Assembly (NCBI GenBank): GCA_001464955.1
Contig: LNEM01000034.1
Location: 1-64,000 of the forward strand
Direction of reading: 5' to 3'
DNA: 64,000 bases
Source: Rhizobiales bacterium Ga0077537
Lineage (GTDB): Bacteria; Pseudomonadota; Alphaproteobacteria; Rhizobiales; Hyphomicrobiaceae
Shown here: positions 1-7,988 of the stretch, one piece after another
Layout of the letters: each line of letters opens with the position of its first letter
How positions within the stretch are numbered: the first letter of the stretch is position 1
Notes under the pieces: model-generated
Database searches by the model: none
Seen by the model: only the letters and a program-made list of their open reading frames with translations
What the model was told of the DNA's origin: nothing
Made by a program: the position numbers and the translations under genes

Positions 1-356
1 ACAGCTCTTCTTATCGTCGAAGCGCCGCGTGAGCCGCCGAAACTCGGTGCAACCCGCGTCTCACGCCGTCAAGCCGACGTGCTATTCAGAGGTTCCTAAA
101 GGGCTTCCAAACGTCGGGGTATCTCTGGCGCTGAACGCAAAAGCGATGCGCAAAGTGAGGGTTCTACGTGCCTCATTGAGCGGGCACCTTCATGCTGCGG
201 CACACAAACCGTGACCGGTCGAATGCCGGCATGTGGCCCTCAACGTCGGGACACCAACGGTCGGTCTTGGGCGACCACGTCGATCAAGATGATTACTGGA
301 TGTTTGATCCCGGGTCTCGACGGTGCATTGTCTTCGCCAGCGTCGAGGGATGCGTT
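1..356. other. Left-edge stretch without a recognisable gene
   Basis: No convincing coding region is seen here. Short open frames occur on both strands, but none resembles a known protein. The stretch leads directly into the transposase fragment that begins at 357, so it may be insertion-element flank or decayed DNA. No terminal inverted repeat could be identified by eye. Confidence 0.5.
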
Positions 357-518
357 ATGGGCCAGGTTCTTCACGGGAGCGCCACCACGACGGAGGCAAT
401 CCGTCGAGCGATACAGCATAGTCAAGAGAGCCTGAGAGTCCTGGCGAAGCGCCACGGGATCAACCAGAAGACGGTGGCGAAGTGGCGCAAGCGCAGCACG
501 GTCGTTGATGTGCCCTGA
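357..518 (+). pseudogene. IS481-family transposase, N-terminal fragment
   Basis: The frame from the ATG at 357 encodes about 53 residues that match from memory the N-terminus of IS481-type transposases: it begins MGQVLHGSATTTEAIRR and continues through a helix-turn-helix with LAKRHGINQKTVAKW. Full-length members run to roughly 300 residues with a DDE catalytic domain. Here the frame stops at 518, just where the usual sequence would continue with a Thr-Gly-Pro-Lys stretch, and the next gene on the opposite strand ends at 641. No DDE domain is present, so this is a dead remnant. The open frame extends upstream of 357, but that part does not resemble the family. Identification rests on recall of the family N-terminus and was not searched. 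Confidence 0.7.
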
Positions 519-640
519 TCTTGGCCGAACCCCGGTGGATCGGCCTCGTGCCCTTCGCGCGTCGTGAGCCATCGCCTTGCCCCTGGCCGTGGCGTTTGGC
601 CAGCTCCCGCCGCCGAGATAGCCGCACGCAACAACCGCCA

Positions 641-2909
641 TCACCCTCGCGCTCGCGCACGTTCGATCGCCGTCCACACCCGGGCCGGCGTCGCCGGCAT
701 CTCGATCTCGACCACGCCAAGCGGCCGCAGCGCATCCCGGATCGCGTTCATGACGGCCGGCAGTGGTCCGACCGTCCCGCTTTCGCCGACGCCCTTTACG
801 CCGAGCGGGTTGTTCGTCGCCGGCGACGGCGCCAGGATCGACGTAACCGGCGGCAGATCGCGCGCCCGCGGCAAGGCGTAATCCATCAGCGAACCGGCCG
901 TGAGTTGCCCGCTCGCCGGGTCGTAGACGCCGTGCTCCATCAGCACCTGGCCCAGACCTTGCGCCAAGGCGCCCATCACCTGCCCCTCGGCGAGCGCGTG
1001 ATGAATGACACGCCCACAATCGTCGACCGCCACATAGCGATCGATCATCACGACACCCGTCTCCGGATCGACTTCCACTTCCGCAATATGACACCCCGAG
1101 GGAAACGTCGGCTCGGCCTCGATCCGCGCCTCGGCGACGAGGGGCGGTGCGCCATCCCTTGCGAGATCCTCGATCGCGATTGCGAGATTGGTCGCAGGAA
1201 CACTGAGCCGACCAGCGTCGTAGGCGATTCCATCTGCGCTCACCCCCCAGCGCGCTGCTGCCCGTGCCTTGGCCGCGTCGATCAGTTGCAGCGCCGTCGC
1301 ACGGATCGCGAGCCCCGCCATCTGCGTCGACCGCGACGCCGACGACGAACCACCGTCCTCGAAATCCGTGCTGTCGCCTTGCGCGACGACGATCCGATCG
1401 CAACCGAGGCCGAGTTGCTCGTCCGCCAGCATCGCGAACACCGTCTCGTGCCCTTGCCCGGTGGCACCGACGGCCGTCCGCACATGCGCGATACCGTCTG
1501 CGCCGAGGCTCATTTTCGCCCGCTCATTGGGAACCCCGCCCGAGATCTCGACGAACATGCCGATGCCTGCGCCGCGAAAGCGCCCCCGCGCCTCGGAGCG
1601 CGCCTTGCGTTGTTCGAGCCCGCCCCAGTCGGCAGCCTTCAGCGCCTGGTCGAGCAGATCCGGGAAATCACCCGAGCAGTAGCGCATTCCGAGCGCTGTC
1701 CGGTACGGCATCGCCTCTCGCGGCAGGAGATTGCGCCGCCGGATCTCGACCGCATCGAGCCCGAGGGCCATCGCCGCAGCGTCCATCAGGCTTTCCATGA
1801 TGTAGGCGGCTTCGGGCCGGCCCGCCCCCCGATAGGGCGCCGTCGGCACCGTGTTGGTGAGAACGCAGGTCACATCCGAATGCGCGACCGGCACATGGTA
1901 GGGCCCCGTCAGGCAGCGCGAGAAATTCGCGGTCGCGATGAAGTAGCCGACGTGATGCATGTAGGCCCCCATCGCGGCCCTGGCCGTCACATCGAGCGCC
2001 AGGATGCGCCCCTGCGCATCGAGAGCGAGCCGCCCGTGCATGATCGAATCGCGCGCCTGCGCATCCGATACGAAGGCCTCCGACCGGCTCGCCGTCCACC
2101 TCACCGGCCGTCCGAGCCGACGCGCCGCATAGAGCAGCGCGGGATACTCCGGATAGACGCCGTTGCGAATACCGAACGCGCCGCCGACGTCCCGCGAGGT
2201 CACCACGAGATCATGCTTGTCGATGCCGAGCACCCGCGCCACCTGATCCCGGAGGTTGGTCATGCCCTGGTTGCCGGTATGGAGGTGATAGCGCCCCGTC
2301 ACCGCGTCGTGGCGCGCGATCGCGGCCCGCGGCTCCATCGGGCAGATGATGACCCGCTGGCTGGTCCGCTCGACCGCCACCACGTGCGCGGCTTTCGCGA
2401 AGGCCTCCGCGACGCCATCCCGGTCGCCGAGCGTCCAGCGGAAGACCACATTGCCCGGAGCCGCCACATGCAGCGTTGGCGCGCCGGGCGTGAGCGCATC
2501 GCCGATAAGTGCGACAGCCGGCAGCGGCGCGTAATCGACCCGGAGCGCAAGTGCCATCGCCTCGGCCCGCTCCAGGCTGTCGCCGACGCAGAGGGCCACC
2601 GCCTCGCCCACATGCCGGACGCGCTCGCGGGCAAGGACCGGCCAAGGCGCCTCGCGCGGAGGCTTGCCCTCGGCATCGACCAGACGCTGCTGTATGGTGA
2701 TCGGCCCGAGACCCGCCGCATGCCAGTCCTCGCCCGTCAGCACCAGTCGCGCCCCCCGGCACGGCGAGCGCAGCACTTCGGTCGATCGCGCCAATCTCGG
2801 CATGGGCATGCGGCGAGCGCACGAACACGCACCACAGTGCCCCGTCGACCGGTGTATCGTCGGTGAAGGCACCCGTGCCGGTGACGAGCCGGTGATCCTC
2901 TTTGCGCAT
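641..2909 (-). pseudogene. Xanthine dehydrogenase-family molybdopterin-binding large subunit, frameshifted
   Basis: This is a molybdenum hydroxylase large subunit (aldehyde oxidase/CoxL-like, MoCo-binding). The N-terminus, starting at the ATG at 2909 with MRKEDHRLVTGTGAF, lies in one frame. The rest, from ARLVLTGEDWHAAGLG to the C-terminus, lies in another. The switch falls at a run of six C (2752-2757; six G on the coding strand). Removing one base joins VPG directly to ARLVLTG and gives about 755 residues, a normal family length. The C-terminal GVGESGTVG carries the catalytic Glu. The active-site loop reads PYRGAGRPEA rather than the AYxCSFR of true form-I CO dehydrogenase. The FAD and 2Fe-2S subunits that normally accompany it are absent on both sides, which favours a decaying gene, but a sequencing error in the homopolymer is equally possible. 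Confidence 0.85.
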
Positions 2910-3072
2910 GCTCAGGTCCCCATGGCGCGACGGCGCGGGCAGGAGCTTAGGACGCTCTCGGGCACAAGTGAATCGTGATCCGTGGTGCGACGGGTACGCC
3001 CGCTTCCTGGCCGCGCTCGACGCGCTGGCGCGTTCGCTCGGCGACCTCGTGCCCGGCGATCGCGGAAAGAAA

Positions 3073-3204
3073 GCGGGCTGCACCGACGCAGAGGTCGCCG
3101 CCATTACTGGGCAGAGCCGGCAGATGATCGAGCACTACGCTCGGCTGGTGAACCAAACCAAGCTCGCGCGGAAAGCTATCTCGAAGTGGGAGAACGGGAG
3201 TTGA
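3073..3204 (+). pseudogene. Tyrosine recombinase (phage-type integrase), C-terminal remnant
   Basis: The last 43 codons read AGCTDAEVAAITGQS, then EHYARLVNQ, then a KAISKWENG tail. This is the standard C-terminus of tyrosine recombinases, with the box-II helix and the nucleophilic Tyr in HYAR. The open frame continues upstream to about 2902 but no longer resembles an integrase, and the conserved Arg and HxxR boxes are missing, so the 5' part of the gene is lost. The fragment points toward the 3' end of tRNA-Gly about 75 bp away, the classic position of an integrase at its tRNA attachment site. It is probably the scar of an excised or decayed integrative element. Confidence 0.72.
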
Positions 3205-3279
3205 ACAGTGTATCTCAAACGCTGTGGCAAACACGGCGGACCCCAAGCAGGGAGCGATGAACCAAGCGCTTGATCAAAT

Positions 3280-3354
3280 TGGAGCGGGCGATCGGGATTG
3301 AACCGACGACATTCAGCTTGGGAAGCTGACGTTCTACCACTGAACTACGCCCGC
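3280..3354 (-). tRNA. tRNA-Gly (anticodon CCC)
   Basis: The reverse strand folds as a cloverleaf. It starts with GCGGGCG at 3354, has a D-arm with GTTCAGTGGTAGAAC, an anticodon stem TCAGC/GCTGA around the loop TTCCCAA (anticodon CCC), a T-arm containing GGTTCAATCCC, and closes with CGCCCGC, discriminator T and an encoded CCA at 3282-3280. The length is 75 nt including CCA. Acceptor pairing is complete. The 3' end faces the integrase remnant. Confidence 0.95.
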
Positions 3355-3701
3355 GCGGTTGTGATCATACCGGCTCACCGCCCAGCTAGGCAAGCGCTCG
3401 CTCTCGACGAGGGTCGCCAATGCCCACCATGACAGAGCTCGATGAAACCCGTGCAGGCACGTGCCGCCCTGACATCCGAAGTCCCGCACCGCTCATGCAG
3501 AAGGCGCCGGCACGGCAGACGATCGTCCATGAACGAGCCGCCCGGACCGGTGAGCAATTGGGACCTCAACGTTAACGGATCATTAACCGTCCAGGTTTAC
3601 CGATTCGGTAAGTTTTCAGTCCCGCAAAAGCCACTTTCTGGAGCGAATCTACAGCTCAATCCGGGGATGGCCAGTATCGCGTAAGACGGGGGTCGAACGT
3701 T
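3355..3701. other. Intergenic region upstream of amiC
   Basis: About 347 bp lie between tRNA-Gly and the amidase gene. I see no convincing gene. The part from about 3560 onward is richer in A and T than the surroundings and carries TTAAC elements, including the CtrA-type box listed separately, so it is probably the amidase promoter region. Confidence 0.55.
3572..3587 (+). promoter_or_regulatory. Candidate CtrA-binding box upstream of amiC
   Basis: The sequence TTAACGGATCATTAAC is an exact match to the full CtrA consensus TTAA-N7-TTAAC of alphaproteobacteria. It lies 114 bp before the amidase start codon. Cell-cycle control of the amidase by CtrA is an inference from this match. Confidence 0.5.
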
Positions 3702-4967
3702 ATGGGCTCGAATTTGGCGCGCCGCGTCAGCGTATGCTGCGTGGCGGTGACTTTGGTCTTTTGCGCGCTCGCGCCAGCCGCAATCCGGACGGCCGAGGCG
3801 CGCACGACCGTCGAGGCAGCCAGCGCCGTCAACCAACGGACGCGGTTCGTCATCGCCCTCGAGCGGGAAGCCGCCTTCCAGGTGTCCTCGCTCGGGAACC
3901 CGAACCGGGTCATCGTCGACCTGCCCGACATCCACGTCGCGCTCCCGCCGCAGCCCACGTCCGGACCCGTCGGCCTCGTGAAGGCGTTTCGCGGCGGCCT
4001 CGCCGAACCCGGCAAGGTGCGTGTCGTCATCGACGTCACCGACCCCGTGATCGTCGAGAGCGCCGTGCTCGAGAAGGCGAGCGGCGGGAAGGGCCCGCGC
4101 CTCGTGCTCGAGATCGCACCGGCGGCCGGCAACCGGTCGGCGCCGCCCAAGGCGTTTGCCCAGGCCAAGCTCGGCAACGCGGGGCTCGCCTCCGTGCAGC
4201 CGCCGCTGCCCAAACCAGCACAGCGCAAGCCGGCGGCGAACCGGCAGGCGTTCAAGCCGACGCTCGTTCTCGATCCGGGACATGGCGGGCATGACAGTGG
4301 CGCCCAGCGGCATGGCGCAATCGAAAAGGACGTGGTGCTCGCCTTCTCGCTGGTGCTGCGGGACCGACTGAGGGCGACGGGGCGCTATAACGTGCTCATG
4401 ACCCGCGACACGGACACGTTCGTCGATCTCGACGAGCGGCGCGAGTTCGCGGAACGCCACAAGGCGGCGCTGTTCATGGCGATCCATGCCGACTACGCCG
4501 GATCCAACGCCAGCGGTGCGACGATCTATTCGCTGCGGGACAACGTGGCCAGCGCGCTCCAGCGCTCGGCCGCCGGCGAAGTGGCGAAGAGCGTGCTGAC
4601 GCCGGGCGAGATGCAGGCGATCTCGCGGACGCAGGTCGCAGATCCCGGCACGGTACGCGGCTTCCTCGCCGACCTCGCCCAGCGCGAAGTAGCCGTGACG
4701 CACGAGCGGACCAACGTGCTCGCGCGGTCGATGATCGAGTTCATGGGAAGCGCCACGCCGCTGATGAACAATCCGGATCGGTCGGCCGCGTTCACCGTGC
4801 TCAAGACGGCCAAGGTGCCTGCGGTGCTGGTCGAACTCGCGTTCGTCACCAACAAGCAGGATGCGGCCAATCTGAAGTCGGAAGCCTGGCGGCGCAAGGT
4901 CGCGGATTCGATCGTGACGGCCGTCGACAACTACTTCACGCATCAGGTCGCGCGCCTGCCGATGTAA
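3702..4967 (+). CDS. amiC: N-acetylmuramoyl-L-alanine amidase with AMIN domain
   Basis: This 421-residue periplasmic enzyme cleaves the amide bond between N-acetylmuramic acid and the stem peptide, mainly at the division septum. A signal peptide covers roughly residues 1-34. An AMIN targeting domain (about 45-140; RFVIALEREAAFQVSSL) is followed by a Pro/Lys-rich linker and an Amidase_3 domain (about 187-415). Zinc ligands are visible as His194 in LVLDPGHGGHDSGA, Glu208 in GAIEKD and His262 in AIHADYAGSNA; the catalytic Glu is Glu378 in VLVELAFVTN. Length and layout are typical. The gene stands alone, convergent with queF only 11 bp away, and is preceded by a candidate CtrA box. The ATG at 3702 is chosen because the hydrophobic signal core follows directly. 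Confidence 0.93.
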   Translation: MGSNLARRVSVCCVAVTLVFCALAPAAIRTAEARTTVEAASAVNQRTRFVIALEREAAFQVSSLGNPNRVIVDLPDIHVALPPQPTSGPVGLVKAFRGGLAEPGKVRVVIDVTDPVIVESAVLEKASGGKGPRLVLEIAPAAGNRSAPPKAFAQAKLGNAGLASVQPPLPKPAQRKPAANRQAFKPTLVLDPGHGGHDSGAQRHGAIEKDVVLAFSLVLRDRLRATGRYNVLMTRDTDTFVDLDERREFAERHKAALFMAIHADYAGSNASGATIYSLRDNVASALQRSAAGEVAKSVLTPGEMQAISRTQVADPGTVRGFLADLAQREVAVTHERTNVLARSMIEFMGSATPLMNNPDRSAAFTVLKTAKVPAVLVELAFVTNKQDAANLKSEAWRRKVADSIVTAVDNYFTHQVARLPM

Positions 4968-4978
4968 GGCGCCGGCCG

Positions 4979-5440
4979 TCAGCCGCGGCCGCGATAGGGC
5001 GCAACCCCGGTATCGGGGAGCCACGCGCCATCCGGCAGAGTGCCCGTCTGCCAGAAGACGTCGATCGGAATGCCGCCGCGCGGATACCAATAGCCGCCGA
5101 TGCGCAGGAAGCGCGGCTCGACGAGGGCCGCGATGCGCTTGCCGATCGAGACGGTGCAGTCCTCGTGGAACGCGCCGTGATTGCGGAAGGCTGCGAGGTA
5201 GAGCTTCAGCGACTTCGATTCCACGAGCCAGCCGTCGGGCACGTAATCGATCACGAGGTGCGCGAAGTCGGGCTGGTCGGTCACCGGGCAGAGCGACGTG
5301 AACTCCGGCGCGGTGAAGCGCGCGACATAGACCGTGTCCGGGTGAGGGTTCGGCACGCGCTCGAGGACGGCGGCCTCGGGGGACGAGGGCAGAGCGACCT
5401 GACGGCCGAGCTGCCCCGGGGCTGATTTTTTCGTCGCCAT
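4979..5440 (-). CDS. queF: NADPH-dependent 7-cyano-7-deazaguanine reductase
   Basis: The product reduces preQ0 to preQ1 with NADPH in queuosine tRNA-modification synthesis and acts in the cytosol. It is 153 residues long, the short (YkvM-type) unimodular form with a T-fold. The catalytic Cys51 sits in [14 protein letters not shown], with Asp58 as the proton donor, and the substrate-binding [10 protein letters not shown] and FHEDC motifs follow. The start at 5440 is preferred over upstream ATGs because a GGAGG precedes it closely and the protein then begins at the family position. The transporter gene ends 10 bp upstream on the same strand, so the two form an operon. Confidence 0.95.
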   Translation of the reverse strand: MATKKSAPGQLGRQVALPSSPEAAVLERVPNPHPDTVYVARFTAPEFTSLCPVTDQPDFAHLVIDYVPDGWLVESKSLKLYLAAFRNHGAFHEDCTVSIGKRIAALVEPRFLRIGGYWYPRGGIPIDVFWQTGTLPDGAWLPDTGVAPYRGRG

Positions 5441-5450
5441 GCTCGCCTCC

Positions 5451-6011
5451 TCAAGCCGGAGCCATGCCGAGCGCCGCATCACGCCGCCTGATCCAGGCGA
5501 CGAACGGCAGCGCCAGCAGCACCATCCACGCCTTGCCCACGACCTGCCCGAGCAGGAAGTCCAGATTGCCGAAGGCGAGCTGCAGGAAAATCATCGAATC
5601 CACGACCAGTCCCACCGCGCTCGAAGCAGCGACGGCGAGCACGAGGCCGCGCTTCTGGAGTGGCGTGAAGACGGCGAGGTCGGCCAGTTCGGCCAGAAGG
5701 AAGGCGACGGCAGAGGCGATGACCAGCTTCGGCGGTGCGATGGCGGCCGACAGCGCCGCGCCAACGATGATCGCCAGGATTGCGGCCGTCACTCCGAGAC
5801 GACGCTGGACGAGATCGCGGAGGACGAGGGCGAGGCCGATCGTGATGACGCCCGAGGGGGCCATCAGGCCGGGGGCCACGGGGATCAGGCAGGGGCCGTT
5901 CGGGACGCACCTGGTGCCGACGTTGCCGATCAGCCAGTTGGCGGCGGGGATGGTGAGGGCGAAGAGAACCAGGAATACGGCCCCCTCGAACTGGCGGCGG
6001 GACAGGGTCAT
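5451..6011 (-). CDS. yhhQ: Queuosine-precursor transporter, VUT/YhhQ family
   Basis: This 186-residue integral membrane protein has about six hydrophobic segments and fits the VUT family (COG1738), whose characterised members import queuosine precursors such as preQ0/preQ1. Visible features are the family-typical ANWLIG near the first helix, the conserved [10 protein letters not shown] loop, and [16 protein letters not shown]. The following queF gene, 10 bp downstream, supports a precursor-salvage role: imported preQ0 would be reduced directly by QueF. No preQ1 riboswitch was recognised in the 183-bp divergent region upstream. The start at 6011 has GGAGAT about 6 nt upstream. Confidence 0.85.
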   Translation of the reverse strand: MTLSRRQFEGAVFLVLFALTIPAANWLIGNVGTRCVPNGPCLIPVAPGLMAPSGVITIGLALVLRDLVQRRLGVTAAILAIIVGAALSAAIAPPKLVIASAVAFLLAELADLAVFTPLQKRGLVLAVAASSAVGLVVDSMIFLQLAFGNLDFLLGQVVGKAWMVLLALPFVAWIRRRDAALGMAPA

Positions 6012-6194
6012 CAGTTGTATCTCCGATTTCTAGAGCGCAACGAGATGGCGCGCTTCGGCCCGCCACTGGCGGGACGCGGCTCAATACGCCAATCCCGCCG
6101 GCTGCACCAGAGCCGAGGCCACAGGCGCTGCCCCATTGCGGTCGGGACGGGCTCTCGGGCATGGTGGCTCCAACCGACGCTCAGGGAGATACCA

Positions 6195-7136
6195 ATGCCC
6201 AGACTGCTCACCGCCGACGCACGCGGCGTCTATGTCATCGCCGCCACGCCCTTCAAGGACGACGGCGCGATCGACTTCGAGTCCATCGACCGCCTCGTCG
6301 AGTTCTATCTCGGCTGCGGCGTCGACGGCATGACCATCCTCGGCGTGATGGGCGAGTTCCAGAAGCTCTCCGAGGCCGAGACCGTCGCCGTGGCCAAGCG
6401 CTTCCTCGACGCCACGAAGGGCCGCATCCCGGTGATCGTCGGCGTTTCGAATCCCGGCACGGCTCAGCTCGTGAAGCTCGCGGGCAGCGCCATGGAGCAG
6501 GGTGCGGCCGGCGTGATGGTGATGCCGATCTCCGGCCTCAAGACGGACGAAGCGGTGACAGGCTACATGAGCGGCGCCCTGACGGCGCTCGGCCGCTCGG
6601 TGCCGGTCTGCGTGCAGGACTATCCGCAGCTTTCGGGCGTGTGGTTCTCGGCCGGGTGCTTCGTCGGCCTCGTCGACAAGTTCGAGCAGATCGTGATGTT
6701 CAAGCACGAGGAAAGCCCGGGCCTGCGCAAGCTGTCGGCGATCCGGAAGGCGTGCGACGGCACGGCCCATCGTCGCATCTCGATCCTGTGCGGCAACGGC
6801 GGCATCCATCTGCCGCAGGAGTATCACCGGGGCGCCGACGGCGCGATGACGGGCTTCGCGTTCCCGGAGATGCTGGTCGAGATGGACCGGCTGTTCCAGG
6901 CGGGGAAGGCGCAGGAAGCCGAGGATCTCAACGATCTCTATCTGCCCGTGATCCGTCATGAATTGCAGCCGGGGATCGGGCTTGCGATCCGGAAGGAAAT
7001 CCTCCGGCGGCGCGGCGCGTTCGCGTCAGCGGCTGTCCGGGCTCCCGGGCCGAAGCTCGATCAGGACGACATGGCGGAACTCGACGGGCTGCTCGAGCGG
7101 CTGGTGCGGAAGACCGGACGGCCGTTGAAGCGGTAG
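6195..7136 (+). CDS. Dihydrodipicolinate synthase (DapA)-family aldolase/lyase
   Basis: This is a 313-residue TIM-barrel protein of the class I pyruvate-dependent aldolase family (DapA/NanA/KdgD group). The Schiff-base Lys170 lies in VMFKHEESPG and the catalytic Tyr143 in VQDYPQLSG. The loop usually reading GTTGE is GVMGE here, so canonical DapA activity is uncertain, and a sugar-acid or hydroxy-acid lyase/dehydratase is more likely. The ATG at 6195, preceded by GGGAGA, is chosen because the barrel begins immediately; the much longer open frame upstream overlaps yhhQ and is not credible. It converges on an SDR gene and is divergent from yhhQ, so the context does not fix the substrate. Confidence 0.82.
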   Translation: MPRLLTADARGVYVIAATPFKDDGAIDFESIDRLVEFYLGCGVDGMTILGVMGEFQKLSEAETVAVAKRFLDATKGRIPVIVGVSNPGTAQLVKLAGSAMEQGAAGVMVMPISGLKTDEAVTGYMSGALTALGRSVPVCVQDYPQLSGVWFSAGCFVGLVDKFEQIVMFKHEESPGLRKLSAIRKACDGTAHRRISILCGNGGIHLPQEYHRGADGAMTGFAFPEMLVEMDRLFQAGKAQEAEDLNDLYLPVIRHELQPGIGLAIRKEILRRRGAFASAAVRAPGPKLDQDDMAELDGLLERLVRKTGRPLKR

Positions 7137-7162
7137 AGATCCCGAATCGGGCGACGACGTGG

Positions 7163-7187
7163 TGCGAGGCGGCGTGGTCGCCTCGCA
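7163..7187. terminator. GC-rich hairpin between convergent genes
   Basis: TGCGAGGCG and its exact complement CGCCTCGCA flank a 7-nt loop in the 64-bp gap between the convergent aldolase and SDR genes. There is no T-run, so it may be a bidirectional hairpin terminator of the non-canonical kind. Confidence 0.4.
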
Positions 7188-7200
7188 TTCAACCGGGCCG

Positions 7201-7977
7201 TCAGATGGCCGTGTAACCGCCATCGATCAGCAGGTCCGAGCCGGTCATGAAGGCCGACGCGTCACTCGCGAGATAAAGGGCTGCGAGCGCGATCTCGTCG
7301 GGCTTGCCGAGGCGACCGATCGGGTGAAGCGGCGCGGACATCTCGCGCGCCTTCGCCATATCGCCCCAGCGGTACTCGAGGCGGCGGGTCTCGACCGCGC
7401 CCGGCGAGAGCGTGTTGGTGCGAATACCGTCCTTCGCGTGGTCGAGCGCCATGGTCTTGGCGAGCTGGATGAGCGCGCCCTTCGTCGCGTTGTAGGCGGC
7501 GCGGCCGGGAGCGCCGACGCGGCCCATCTGCGAGGCGATGTGGATGATCGAGCCGCCGCCGGCCGCCGCCATGTGCGGAATGACGGCGCGGCTCACGAGG
7601 AACGCGCCGGTGAGGTTTACGGCGACGACCGCGTTCCACCACTGCGGCGTCATCTCCACGATGGTGGCGGTCGGATCGTTCAGCGCCGCACCGTTGACGA
7701 GGACGCGCGGCGCTCCGATGGCGGCAACGGCCGCCGCGACCGCTTCGGTGACGGAGTCCTCGCTCGCGACATTGCAGCGCATGGGCGCGGCCGTCCCGCC
7801 CGCCGCTTCGATGGCCTTGGCAGTGGCCGCGGCGGAGGCTGCCTCGACATCGAGGCAAGCCACAGGCGCGCCGGCTGCCGCGAAGGCCATCGCGATGGCC
7901 CGGCCGATGCCGTTACCGGCCCCGACGACGATCGCGGGCCGGCCGTCGAGGCGATAGGCCTTTTCAATGTCGGACAT
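7201..7977 (-). CDS. SDR family oxidoreductase
   Basis: A 258-residue classical short-chain dehydrogenase/reductase acting in the cytosol with NAD(P)H. The Rossmann motif is GAGNGIG (residues 19-25), and an acidic residue after the second strand (CLDVEAAS) suggests NAD preference. The active site has Ser in IHIASQMG, then YNATK with the Tyr/Lys pair; the C-terminus ends SDLLIDGGY as usual. It starts 11 bp after the stop of the MmgE/PrpD-type gene and is presumably co-transcribed with it. The substrate is not predictable. The long open frame upstream of the chosen ATG overlaps the neighbour and is a shadow. Confidence 0.9.
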   Translation of the reverse strand: MSDIEKAYRLDGRPAIVVGAGNGIGRAIAMAFAAAGAPVACLDVEAASAAATAKAIEAAGGTAAPMRCNVASEDSVTEAVAAAVAAIGAPRVLVNGAALNDPTATIVEMTPQWWNAVVAVNLTGAFLVSRAVIPHMAAAGGGSIIHIASQMGRVGAPGRAAYNATKGALIQLAKTMALDHAKDGIRTNTLSPGAVETRRLEYRWGDMAKAREMSAPLHPIGRLGKPDEIALAALYLASDASAFMTGSDLLIDGGYTAI

Positions 7978-7988
7978 GAGTGCTCCGG

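Noticed and set aside
521..2866. Very long open frame on the plus strand across the hydroxylase gene
   Set aside because: Arg/His/Pro-rich composition and no family resemblance; it is the antisense shadow of the molybdenum hydroxylase, as expected in high-GC DNA.
641..2909. Form-I carbon monoxide dehydrogenase (CoxL)
   Set aside because: The diagnostic AYxCSFR loop is replaced by PYRGAGRPEA, and coxM and coxS are missing.
3442..3684. 80-codon open frame between tRNA-Gly and amiC
   Set aside because: It runs through the CtrA-type box and promoter region, lacks a ribosome-binding site and has no family resemblance.
6012..6194. Possible preQ1 riboswitch before the yhhQ-queF operon
   Set aside because: The short conserved stem and A-rich tail of known preQ1 classes were not found on the minus strand.
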